Positions 1 through 6,692 of a DNA stretch of 41,360 nt are shown in pieces (positions within the stretch are counted from its first letter, which is position 1; the number at the start of each line of letters is the position of its first letter). The position numbers were made by a program, and so were the translations under genes. The notes below the pieces were generated by a model. That model did no database searches. It was not told where the DNA came from and was given only the letters and a program-made list of their open reading frames with translations. This DNA is from JAWPMV01 sp038527215 (GTDB lineage: Bacteria; Bacteroidota; Bacteroidia; J057). The stretch lies in the NCBI GenBank assembly GCA_038527215.1, contig JBCBGC010000066.1, positions 1-41,360 on the forward strand. The letters run 5' to 3'.

Positions 1-1057
1 CTATGAGACCAGTCATCGCCAAATGGAAGCCTCCCTCCAGGCTCCATTTGAGAGCAAGCAGGAAGAATTTTATCTAGCGGAAACCCTTGGGTTGTTTGAC
101 TACATGCGGAAAAGCTATAGCCGAGGATTTGTGATTTCTCTTTCCGGGGGCGCGGATTCTTCTGCTTGTGCCAGTTTGTGTGCCCTGAGTTTGAGGCGGG
201 CCAAAGCGGAGCTGGGAGAAGCCTTGTTTGCTGAAAAAATAGCCTATGCCAACCTGGAGCCGGAGCGTCCGGCCATGGAGCAAATGCTAACCTGCGTGTA
301 TCAGGGCACAGCCAATAGCGGAGAGGCTACGCTTACCAGTGCCCGTGAACTGGCTCAGGGGCTGGGAGCCACCTTCCATCATTGGGAGGTGGAACATATT
401 CACACCGCCTACAAAGGGCTGGCTGCTTCAGCCCTGGGGCGAGACCTGACCTGGGAAAAAGACGACCTAGCCCTGCAAAATATCCAGGCCAGGCTGCGGG
501 CTCCTGGCATCTGGATGCTGGCCAATATCCATCGGGCGCTCCTCATCACTACCAGTAACCGTTCGGAAGCGGCTGTAGGCTATGCTACGATGGACGGAGA
601 TACTGCCGGCGGCCTGGCACCCTTAGGTGGTATGGACAAGGACAGTTTGTTGGAATGGCTGGTCTGGGCGGAAAAAGAGCTGGATATCCCAGCCCTGAAA
701 TACGTGAACGCCCTCAAGCCAACGGCTGAGTTACGTCCCTCGGATTATGAACAGACCGATGAAGGCGACCTGATGCCTTATGGGATCCTGGATGATATTG
801 AAAAATGCGCCATTCGGGATTATCAATCTCCCGGTGAGGTTTTTGAAAGTCTGCGCGGAAGCTATCCTGACAAGGTGCTAAAAGGGTATATCCGAAAGTT
901 TTTCCGACTCTGGTCTCGCAACCAGTGGAAGCGGGAAAGATATGCCCCTTCTTTCCACTTGGATGATGAAAATCTCGACCCCAAAACCTGGTGCCGATTC
1001 CCCATTTTAAATGGAGGATATAAAGAAGCTTTGGCTGAACTTGATGAGTGGGAATAG
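1..1057 (+). CDS. nadE: NAD+ synthetase, C-terminal part (5' end outside window)
   Basis: This is the ATP-dependent synthetase domain that amidates nicotinic acid adenine dinucleotide to NAD+ in the cytosol. The PP-loop S-G-G-A-D-S-S lies at residues 41-47 counted from the Met at base 23, and a typical 'ITTSNRSE' stretch follows. The frame stays open upstream of that Met to base 2 (Y-E-T-S-H-R-Q), so the Met is probably internal. The missing part is likely the N-terminal nitrilase-type glutaminase domain of the long glutamine-dependent form found in many Bacteroidota. That last point is inference, because only the synthetase half is visible. The gene ends at a TAG about 110 bases before citrate synthase, which has its own promoter. 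Confidence 0.85.
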   Translation, partial: YETSHRQMEASLQAPFESKQEEFYLAETLGLFDYMRKSYSRGFVISLSGGADSSACASLCALSLRRAKAELGEALFAEKIAYANLEPERPAMEQMLTCVYQGTANSGEATLTSARELAQGLGATFHHWEVEHIHTAYKGLAASALGRDLTWEKDDLALQNIQARLRAPGIWMLANIHRALLITTSNRSEAAVGYATMDGDTAGGLAPLGGMDKDSLLEWLVWAEKELDIPALKYVNALKPTAELRPSDYEQTDEGDLMPYGILDDIEKCAIRDYQSPGEVFESLRGSYPDKVLKGYIRKFFRLWSRNQWKRERYAPSFHLDDENLDPKTWCRFPILNGGYKEALAELDEWE

Positions 1058-1103
1058 GAATGTACGACGGGCCAAAAGATGCGGTCCCAAAACAGGCTGT
1101 AAA

Positions 1104-1134
1104 TTGTTATTTTAGCGTTGATTCCGTAATTTCG
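1104..1134 (+). promoter_or_regulatory. Candidate Bacteroidetes-type promoter of gltA
   Basis: TTG at 1104-1106, a 20-base spacer, then TAATTTCG at 1127-1134. This matches the Bacteroidetes TAnnTTTG -7 element at all but one fixed position. It leaves a leader of about 30 bases before the ATG at 1169. Confidence 0.5.
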
Positions 1135-1168
1135 TAAGATTAATCCAACCCTCAAACGATCAATATAA

Positions 1169-2455
1169 ATGCCTGATACCACTGAATTACACGACTCCGT
1201 CGATTGGACCTTTGACGGAGAGTCGGTGTCTTTACCTGTCACCACAGGAACCTACGGAGAAAAAGGAATTGAAATTGCCAAACTCCGTGCCCAAACCAAA
1301 TACGTGACCCTGGATACTGGGTTCAAGAATACTGGCTCTACTAAGAGCTCAATTACTTTTATAGATGGGGAAAACGGGGTGCTTCAGCATCGGGGATATC
1401 CCATCGAACAATTGGCAGAACATGCTGACTTTCTGGAGGTGGTTCACCTCCTGCTCAAAGGAGAACTTCCCAATCAGTCCGAACTGGATGCTTTCAAAGC
1501 TAGCTTGAATGCCGAAGCAGGACTTCCCGAGGGGATCAAGGCCATGTTGGACGCCATGCCTGGCACCACCCATCCCATGGGAATGCTTTCGTCCCTGCTT
1601 TCTGCGCTTTCTGGCTTTTATCCTGGTTCCCTGGATAGCTGGACGGATGAAGAGATGCGCTGGAAGACCATGTACCGCCTTCTGGCCAATATGCCCCAGC
1701 TGGTAGCTTTTATCTACCGTCGCTCTCAGAACCTTCCTTACATCGAACCAGACCAAAGCCTGGGCTATGTAGAGAATTTCCTCCATATGATGTTTGGCAA
1801 AGTAGATCCAGAGGTGGCTGAAGCCTTTGATACCTTGCTGATCCTTCACGCGGATCATGAGCAAAACTGTTCCGCCTCTACCGTGCGCTTTGTTGGTTCC
1901 TCCCATGTAAACCTATATGCAGCCATTGCTGCCGGGAACAACGCCCTGTGGGGTCCTCTGCACGGTGGAGCGAATCAGAAGGTATTGGAGATGCTGGAAG
2001 CCATCAAAGCAGATGGCGGAGATACCCAGAAGTACCTCGACAAAGCCAAGGATAAGTCTGATTCTTTCCGTCTGATGGGCTTCGGGCACCGGGTGTATAA
2101 AAATTATGACCCACGGGCTAGGGTGATTAAGAAATATGCAGACAAAGTGTTGGAAATCCTCAATGTAGAGGATCCTGTTCTGGATATTGCTAAAGGCCTG
2201 GAGAAAGCAGCCGTGGAAGATGAATATTTTGCTTCCAGAAAGCTGTTTCCCAACGTAGACTTTTACTCCGGAATTATCTACCGAGTGCTGGGAATTCCCG
2301 TAGAGATGTTCACGGTCATGTTTGCCCTGGGGCGTCTGCCAGGCTGGATCAGCCAGTGGATGGAGATGCGGACCAATCGCGAACCCATCGGGCGTCCACG
2401 TCAGATTTATACAGGAGCTGCTTCTCGGGATTTTGTGCCGATTGATCAGCGATAA
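1169..2455 (+). CDS. gltA: Citrate synthase (type II)
   Basis: Condenses oxaloacetate and acetyl-CoA to citrate, the entry step of the TCA cycle. The protein has 428 residues, the usual length for the bacterial hexameric type. The catalytic triad is readable: His265 in W-G-P-L-H-G-G-A-N, His307 in G-F-G-H-R-V-Y and Asp364 in P-N-V-D-F-Y-S-G. These almost coincide with E. coli numbering (264, 305, 362). The C-terminus carries the expected I-G-R-P-R-Q-I-Y-T-G block. The ATG at 1169 sits behind a recognisable promoter, and a strong hairpin terminator at 2493 closes the gene, so it is probably monocistronic. Confidence 0.97.
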   Translation: MPDTTELHDSVDWTFDGESVSLPVTTGTYGEKGIEIAKLRAQTKYVTLDTGFKNTGSTKSSITFIDGENGVLQHRGYPIEQLAEHADFLEVVHLLLKGELPNQSELDAFKASLNAEAGLPEGIKAMLDAMPGTTHPMGMLSSLLSALSGFYPGSLDSWTDEEMRWKTMYRLLANMPQLVAFIYRRSQNLPYIEPDQSLGYVENFLHMMFGKVDPEVAEAFDTLLILHADHEQNCSASTVRFVGSSHVNLYAAIAAGNNALWGPLHGGANQKVLEMLEAIKADGGDTQKYLDKAKDKSDSFRLMGFGHRVYKNYDPRARVIKKYADKVLEILNVEDPVLDIAKGLEKAAVEDEYFASRKLFPNVDFYSGIIYRVLGIPVEMFTVMFALGRLPGWISQWMEMRTNREPIGRPRQIYTGAASRDFVPIDQR

Positions 2456-2492
2456 TTCTGCTTTGAAATCTAAGATATTTAATATATTTGCG

Positions 2493-2521
2493 CGGTCTGC
2501 TTTGGCAGACCGTTCTTTTTT
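2493..2521 (+). terminator. Intrinsic terminator after gltA
   Basis: An 8-bp perfect stem (CGGTCTGC / GCAGACCG, loop TTTG) is followed directly by TTCTTTTTT. Confidence 0.85.
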
Positions 2522-2643
2522 GCAAGTGTACATCCTCAGATCTTTTCCCTTGCGGGGAAGCCAGAACTATTACGATCATTCGTTTTAGCGCCCATGAGGT
2601 TTGATATTTTTTTGTAAATTCAAGTTGAGAAAAGAACTTCCCT

Positions 2644-3657
2644 ATGACGCCGAATCACGTCTTTGACTTTGAAAAACCCATCGTTGAGTTGGAAACTCGC
2701 CTGGAGGAGATGCGAAAAATTGCGGATGATAGCGGGATGGAGGTAGGATCGGCTACTGGAGAACTGGAGAAGAAAATTCATGATCTCAAGATCAATATCT
2801 ATAACAATCTGAGTCGCTGGCAACGCGTTCAGATTTCCCGTCATCCAGAAAGGCCTCATTCCCTCGATTATATCCATGCCATCACAGATGATTTTGTAGA
2901 GCTCTTTGGAGATCGCAATTATCGAGATGATAAAGCAATGGTCGGAGGACTCGGCAGCATAGATGGCCAGCCGGTGATGTTTATTGGCCAACAAAAAGGC
3001 CGCACCACCAAAGAGCGTCAATATCGGAACTTTGGCATGCCCAACCCCGAAGGCTATCGAAAAGCCTTGCGGCTGATGAAAATGGCCGAAAAATTTCGGA
3101 TTCCGGTGGTGGCGTTGATCGATACGCCAGGTGCCTATCCTGGTTTAGAGGCCGAAGAAAGAGGGCAGGGGGAAGCGATCGCCCGTAACCTCTTGGAAAT
3201 GGCCACGCTGAGAACCCCAATTTTCTGCATAGTGATCGGAGAAGGTGCTTCTGGTGGCGCACTGGGCATAGGCATTGGAGACAAGGTCTATATGATGGAG
3301 AATACCTGGTACTCGGTGATCTCCCCTGAATCCTGCTCCAGCATCCTTTGGCGTAGCTGGGAAAATAAAGAACAAGCGGCAGAAGCCTTGAAACTTACGG
3401 CTGCAGATAATCTCCGTCTCCAGATCATCGATGGGATCATTGAGGAGCCCCTGGGCGGCGCACACAAAAATCCTGAAGAAGCGATGGCTTCCGTAAGAGA
3501 AAGAATTGTGACCGATATTCTGGCTTTCCAAAACCGGGACATTGACCTGATGATAGCTGAGCGGATTGATAAATTTGCCCATATGGGCGTTTTTCAAGAT
3601 GAGAGCGGCTCTGAAAGTGAGGAGTCTCAAGAAAGCCTGATAGCGAAAGGCCGCTAA
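2644..3657 (+). CDS. accA: Acetyl-CoA carboxylase carboxyltransferase subunit alpha
   Basis: The alpha half of the carboxyltransferase moves the carboxyl group from biotin-BCCP to acetyl-CoA, giving malonyl-CoA for fatty acid synthesis. The 337 residues follow the AccA pattern. The N-terminal helical part contains 'RHPERPHSLDYI', the crotonase core contains 'FGMPNPEGYRKALRLM', 'DTPGAYPG' and 'EGASGGALGIG', and the C-terminal part contains 'ISPESCSSILWR'. The last ~18 residues form a Ser/Glu-rich tail of the kind that varies between species. accD is not in the window. The ATG at 2644 follows an AT-rich stretch with no clear Shine-Dalgarno. Confidence 0.96.
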   Translation: MTPNHVFDFEKPIVELETRLEEMRKIADDSGMEVGSATGELEKKIHDLKINIYNNLSRWQRVQISRHPERPHSLDYIHAITDDFVELFGDRNYRDDKAMVGGLGSIDGQPVMFIGQQKGRTTKERQYRNFGMPNPEGYRKALRLMKMAEKFRIPVVALIDTPGAYPGLEAEERGQGEAIARNLLEMATLRTPIFCIVIGEGASGGALGIGIGDKVYMMENTWYSVISPESCSSILWRSWENKEQAAEALKLTAADNLRLQIIDGIIEEPLGGAHKNPEEAMASVRERIVTDILAFQNRDIDLMIAERIDKFAHMGVFQDESGSESEESQESLIAKGR

Positions 3658-3707
3658 GGTCGCCCCTCCCCCTGGTGACCCTTTTACATAGGAAAAGTCT
3701 TAAGTTA

Positions 3708-3754
3708 AAACTGCCACCTCCCGGCTAATGGAAGGGGAATTGGCATGGCAGTTT
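3708..3754. repeat. Inverted repeat between accA and the gldH-like gene
   Basis: AAACTGCCA (3708-3716) and TGGCAGTTT (3746-3754) are perfect 9-bp complements around a 29-base loop, and the loop can pair further (CCTCC with GGAAGG). No clean T-run follows, so this may be a weak accA terminator or a leader structure. Confidence 0.5.
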
Positions 3755-3870
3755 ATTCTGAAAAATTGTATATCTATTGAGGATATATATTTTACTACTG
3801 GGAAAAAATGGGTAATTAAAATTTTCAAATATTCCCGAATGCTTCGTATTTTTACTCAGCCTGATCATTA

Positions 3871-4401
3871 ATGATGGAATTTTTCCGAGCTCAAACTCTC
3901 CGAATTACCCTCCTGCTTTGCCTGGGATTCACCCTGCTTGCAGGCTGCGGAGAAATTACTCCTCTTTGGAAAGGATACTTCAAGCTCAAAAATCTCACTT
4001 TGTATACCAATGAACCTTGTGAATACAAGGTCTCTATTCAGGATGAACGTCCTGAGTTGCTGGTAAACCTGGAATTGACCATCACCCACTACATTAAAAT
4101 TTCCCGCACCAGTTTACCCCTCAGTATATTCCTGGAGAGAAATGTGGATGACAGTACCTATGTGGTGAAGGAGTATGAGGTGGAGATTCCGCTGAAAGAA
4201 GATGGTGAATGGAAAGGAGAGTTGGTAAATGATGGCGTAGACATCGCCCTGACCTATGTGGCCATCCCTCGGCTTAATCTCCAGCCTGGAGACTATACCC
4301 TAAAGATTTACGCTGACGCGCTAAAAGAAACTACTGGAGAAATAGAAGGCGTGGCCCAAATAGATGCCCGCTTTTATGAAGTTCAGGACATCGAAAATTA
4401 A
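3871..4401 (+). CDS. gldH: GldH-like gliding motility lipoprotein
   Basis: A 176-residue lipoprotein. The signal peptide ends in the lipobox L-A-G-C with Cys26 as the acylated residue. The mature part is a short beta-rich domain with 'DGEWKGELVND' and 'LQPGDYTLKIYADA' near the C-terminus. This layout resembles GldH of Bacteroidota, which is needed for gliding and T9SS function in Flavobacterium. The assignment rests on length, lipobox and C-terminal pattern, so a generic lipoprotein is possible. The start could be either of two adjacent ATGs (3871 or 3874). A -7-like TATTTTTA lies at 3847-3854. The gene converges on the CDGSH gene with a 9-base gap and no visible terminator. Confidence 0.55.
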   Translation: MMEFFRAQTLRITLLLCLGFTLLAGCGEITPLWKGYFKLKNLTLYTNEPCEYKVSIQDERPELLVNLELTITHYIKISRTSLPLSIFLERNVDDSTYVVKEYEVEIPLKEDGEWKGELVNDGVDIALTYVAIPRLNLQPGDYTLKIYADALKETTGEIEGVAQIDARFYEVQDIEN

Positions 4402-4410
4402 GCATCCCGC

Positions 4411-4647
4411 CTACAGATTCTTGTGAACCCCATCACAAAAGGGTGCATTCGCACTGTGCTTGCATCCGCATAAATACACCTTTTTAGTCTCTGTAATTTC
4501 GGTTTTTACCGGTGTAAAGCTGCTTCCCTTATGAGCGCCATCGCAAAAGGGTTGATTGCTGCTTTTGCCACAAGAACACCAATAATACGTTCCAGCTTCG
4601 AGTTCCAGGGCGTAAGGGGCTTTTTGGGCAATGTGAGGAGTATCCAT
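4411..4647 (-). CDS. Tandem CDGSH iron-sulfur protein
   Basis: A 78-residue protein made almost entirely of two CDGSH-type 2Fe-2S motifs: C-S-C-G-K-S-S-N-Q-P-F-C-D-G-A-H followed by C-G-C-K-H-S-A-N-A-P-F-C-D-G-V-H. Each has the C-x-C-...-C-x-x-x-H ligand set (three Cys, one His) of the mitoNEET/MiNT family. The likely role is redox or iron-sulfur handling in the cytosol; the partner is unknown. There is no signal peptide or membrane anchor, unlike eukaryotic mitoNEET. It is a single-gene unit on the minus strand, divergent from dapF. Confidence 0.9.
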   Translation of the reverse strand: MDTPHIAQKAPYALELEAGTYYWCSCGKSSNQPFCDGAHKGSSFTPVKTEITETKKVYLCGCKHSANAPFCDGVHKNL

Positions 4648-4703
4648 GAATTTTTTTTGGAATAACCCATGAATCAGGTTAAATGTTTAAACATCAAAGC
4701 TGG

Positions 4704-4736
4704 TTTGTGTCTCCTGATTTCTAAGTCTTACCTTTG
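4704..4736 (+). promoter_or_regulatory. Bacteroidetes-type promoter of dapF
   Basis: TTTG at 4704-4707, a 21-base spacer, and a perfect -7 element TACCTTTG at 4729-4736, placed 14 bases before the ATG at 4751. Confidence 0.7.
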
Positions 4737-4750
4737 AAAAAAAATAGGGC

Positions 4751-5539
4751 ATGGAACTGGCTTTTACCAAATATCAGGGAACCGGGAATGATTTCGTCAT
4801 GATTGACGGAAGGCAGCGAAACTGGGAAGCGGAACTGAACCAGCAGCATATCGCGAGGATCTGTGATCGACATTTCGGCGTAGGAGCAGATGGCTTGATT
4901 ATTCTTAAAGAAGATTCAGAGACGGATTTTCGTATGGTCTACTATAATGCGGATGGGCGGGAAAGCAGCATGTGTGGCAATGGGGGGCGATGCCTGGTGG
5001 CTTTTGCCAGAGAGCAGGGGCTTGAAAAGGAAGCCGTCAAATTTATAGCCACCGACGGTTTGCATGAGGCCCATTGGGTAGGGGAGGAGGTACGCCTGAA
5101 AATGACCCCACCTCATGGGTATCACCAGCGGTCTGAACAGTTTTCCTGGGTGGATACCGGATCGCCCCACCTGACCGGCCGCATGGATAGTGATTGGCAG
5201 AACTGGGCGGTCAGAGAAGATGGAGCCCTTTGGCGGCATCATCAGGATTTCAGCCCGGGAGGGACCAATGTCAATTTCTATCGCATTACTGCAAAGAATC
5301 AGCTACAGGTAAGAACCTTTGAGCGCGGGGTCGAAGATGAGACCCTAAGTTGTGGGACCGGAGTCACCGCCTGTGCCTACGTATATTGGTTGGAACATCT
5401 GGCGGGAGAGGCTACGGAAGTAGCCATTGAAACGCTCGGTGGGAGCCTCAAAGTAGGCATCGAACCCCATGCAGATCCTCCGATTCTTTGGTTAACCGGT
5501 CCGGCCAAGCGCGTTTTTTCCGGAATTTGGACCTTATAG
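4751..5539 (+). CDS. dapF: Diaminopimelate epimerase
   Basis: Converts LL- to meso-diaminopimelate for lysine and peptidoglycan synthesis. It is a cofactor-independent two-cysteine racemase. The 262 residues show both catalytic cysteines: Cys75 in A-D-G-R-E-S-S-M-C-G-N-G-G-R-C and Cys201 in L-S-C-G-T-G-V-T-A-C. The start G-N-D-F-V-M-I-D is also typical. The enzyme is slightly shorter than the E. coli one (274). A near-consensus promoter ends 14 bases before the start, which supports this ATG. Downstream there is a gap of about 160 bases before a small ORF. Confidence 0.96.
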   Translation: MELAFTKYQGTGNDFVMIDGRQRNWEAELNQQHIARICDRHFGVGADGLIILKEDSETDFRMVYYNADGRESSMCGNGGRCLVAFAREQGLEKEAVKFIATDGLHEAHWVGEEVRLKMTPPHGYHQRSEQFSWVDTGSPHLTGRMDSDWQNWAVREDGALWRHHQDFSPGGTNVNFYRITAKNQLQVRTFERGVEDETLSCGTGVTACAYVYWLEHLAGEATEVAIETLGGSLKVGIEPHADPPILWLTGPAKRVFSGIWTL

Positions 5540-5698
5540 GTCCCATCTCCCTCACTTTTTTGTGTCCCCAGAATCCCCATTTTGACACGGCTGTCCGAGG
5601 CATCCGAACGGATATTCATTTGTCTTTGAGAAAGGTAACTATGGCTGTGACCTAGCGTATTTTTTATCATATACAGCCCTTTTACAACAGACAGACTC

Positions 5699-5815
5699 AT
5701 GAAACGCCTCTACTTTATGCAACAAAAGATACGTTTACTGCGCATGGCCTTAGCGGTAATTGTGATCACCGGAACGCTGGTAGAACATTTGCCCATGCTG
5801 GTCAGGTTGCGATAA
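5699..5815 (+). CDS. Possible small membrane peptide, 38 aa
   Basis: ATG at 5699, TAA at 5813-5815. The N-terminus is basic (M-K-R-L-Y-F-M-Q-Q-K-I-R), followed by a short hydrophobic stretch of about 14 residues (M-A-L-A-V-I-V-I-T-G-T-L-V), then H-L-P-M-L-V-R-L-R. This is the profile of a small membrane-associated peptide. It lies alone between dapF and a response regulator. It is preceded by a short hairpin (GGCTGT 5643-5648 / ACAGCC 5673-5678) and followed at once by an intrinsic terminator, so a short transcript ending here is plausible. No family is recognised. It could also be non-coding RNA with a chance ORF. Confidence 0.45.
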   Translation: MKRLYFMQQKIRLLRMALAVIVITGTLVEHLPMLVRLR

Positions 5816-5844
5816 GTAGACGTGAAAACAAATTAAGACAAAAA

Positions 5845-5875
5845 GCCTCTGCCTTCTGGCAGGGGCCTCTTTTTT
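5845..5875 (+). terminator. Intrinsic terminator after the small ORF
   Basis: GCCTCTGCC / GGCAGGGGC forms a 9-bp stem with one G-U pair and a TTCT loop. It is followed by CTCTTTTTT and lies 29 bases after the 38-codon ORF. Confidence 0.8.
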
Positions 5876-5922
5876 AATCATAATTCTTTTGCGAACTTTC
5901 TGCTACAAGTATTTTTCTCTTT

Positions 5923-6678
5923 ATGACAAATATTCTGATCATAGAAGATGAACCCCTGGCGGCCAAAAGGCTCACGCGTTTAATCGGACAGTTGGGGCAT
6001 CCTACTCAGATTCTCGATACCTTGGATTCCGTAACCGAAGCAGTCAGTTGGTTGAGCCAGCATGAAGCAGACTTGATATTCCTGGATATCCACCTGGCCG
6101 ATGGAGATAGCTTCGCCATTTTTGATCAGGTGGAGGTGAAAACGCCGATCATTTTTGCGACGGCCTATGATCAATATGCTATTCGGGCCTTCAAGCTCAA
6201 TAGCGTGGACTATTTGCTCAAACCGATTGAAACCGCTGAGTTGGAACATGCTTTTGAAAAGTTTCTGGCCCAGCGCTCGGATCGGATGCCGCTGGATGTA
6301 CAGGCCCTGGTTGCCGCGATGCAGGCACCGGCTCCTGGATTTCAGAAGCGCTTCATGGTGACCAGCGGAGAAAAAATAAAGTCGGTTCCCATTGAGGAAG
6401 TGGCTTATTTTTATGGTCAGCAAAAATATGTGTTCCTCATCACCAAAGATAATCGCCGCCATATTGTAGACTACACCCTGGGCAAACTGGAAGGCTTGCT
6501 GGACCCCGAGCAGTTTTTTCGCATCAACCGCCAGTTCATCATCGGCTTTGATGCCATTTCCAATATGTTTTCCTATTCCAAGAGTAGGGTTAAAGTAGAA
6601 CTGGAGCCCGCCAGTGAAGTAGAAGCGATCGTCAGCATAGAAAAAGCCCGCCATTTTAAAGATTGGCTTAACCGTTAA
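5923..6678 (+). CDS. LytTR-family response regulator
   Basis: A 251-residue two-component regulator. The receiver domain spans about residues 1-120, with the acidic pair Glu8/Asp9, the phosphoacceptor Asp55 in F-L-D-I-H-L, Thr80 and Lys100 in L-L-K-P-I-E. A LytTR DNA-binding domain spans about 145-250 ('EEVAYFYGQQKYVFL', 'FFRINRQFIIG'). It should bind direct repeats upstream of its targets once phosphorylated. No LytS-type sensor kinase lies in the window, so it is an orphan here. Only 14 bases separate its stop from the peptidase gene, so the two are probably co-transcribed. A -7-like TATTTTTC at 5910-5917 implies a very short leader. Confidence 0.92.
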   Translation: MTNILIIEDEPLAAKRLTRLIGQLGHPTQILDTLDSVTEAVSWLSQHEADLIFLDIHLADGDSFAIFDQVEVKTPIIFATAYDQYAIRAFKLNSVDYLLKPIETAELEHAFEKFLAQRSDRMPLDVQALVAAMQAPAPGFQKRFMVTSGEKIKSVPIEEVAYFYGQQKYVFLITKDNRRHIVDYTLGKLEGLLDPEQFFRINRQFIIGFDAISNMFSYSKSRVKVELEPASEVEAIVSIEKARHFKDWLNR

Positions 6679-6692
6679 AATTATCCCTATAC

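Noticed and set aside
862..1245. 127-codon minus-strand frame across the nadE-gltA junction
   Set aside because: It is antisense to two well-supported genes, spans the gltA promoter and has no recognisable domain.
5540..5698. Possible riboswitch before the 38-codon ORF
   Set aside because: Only one short hairpin is visible and no known aptamer core could be matched by eye.
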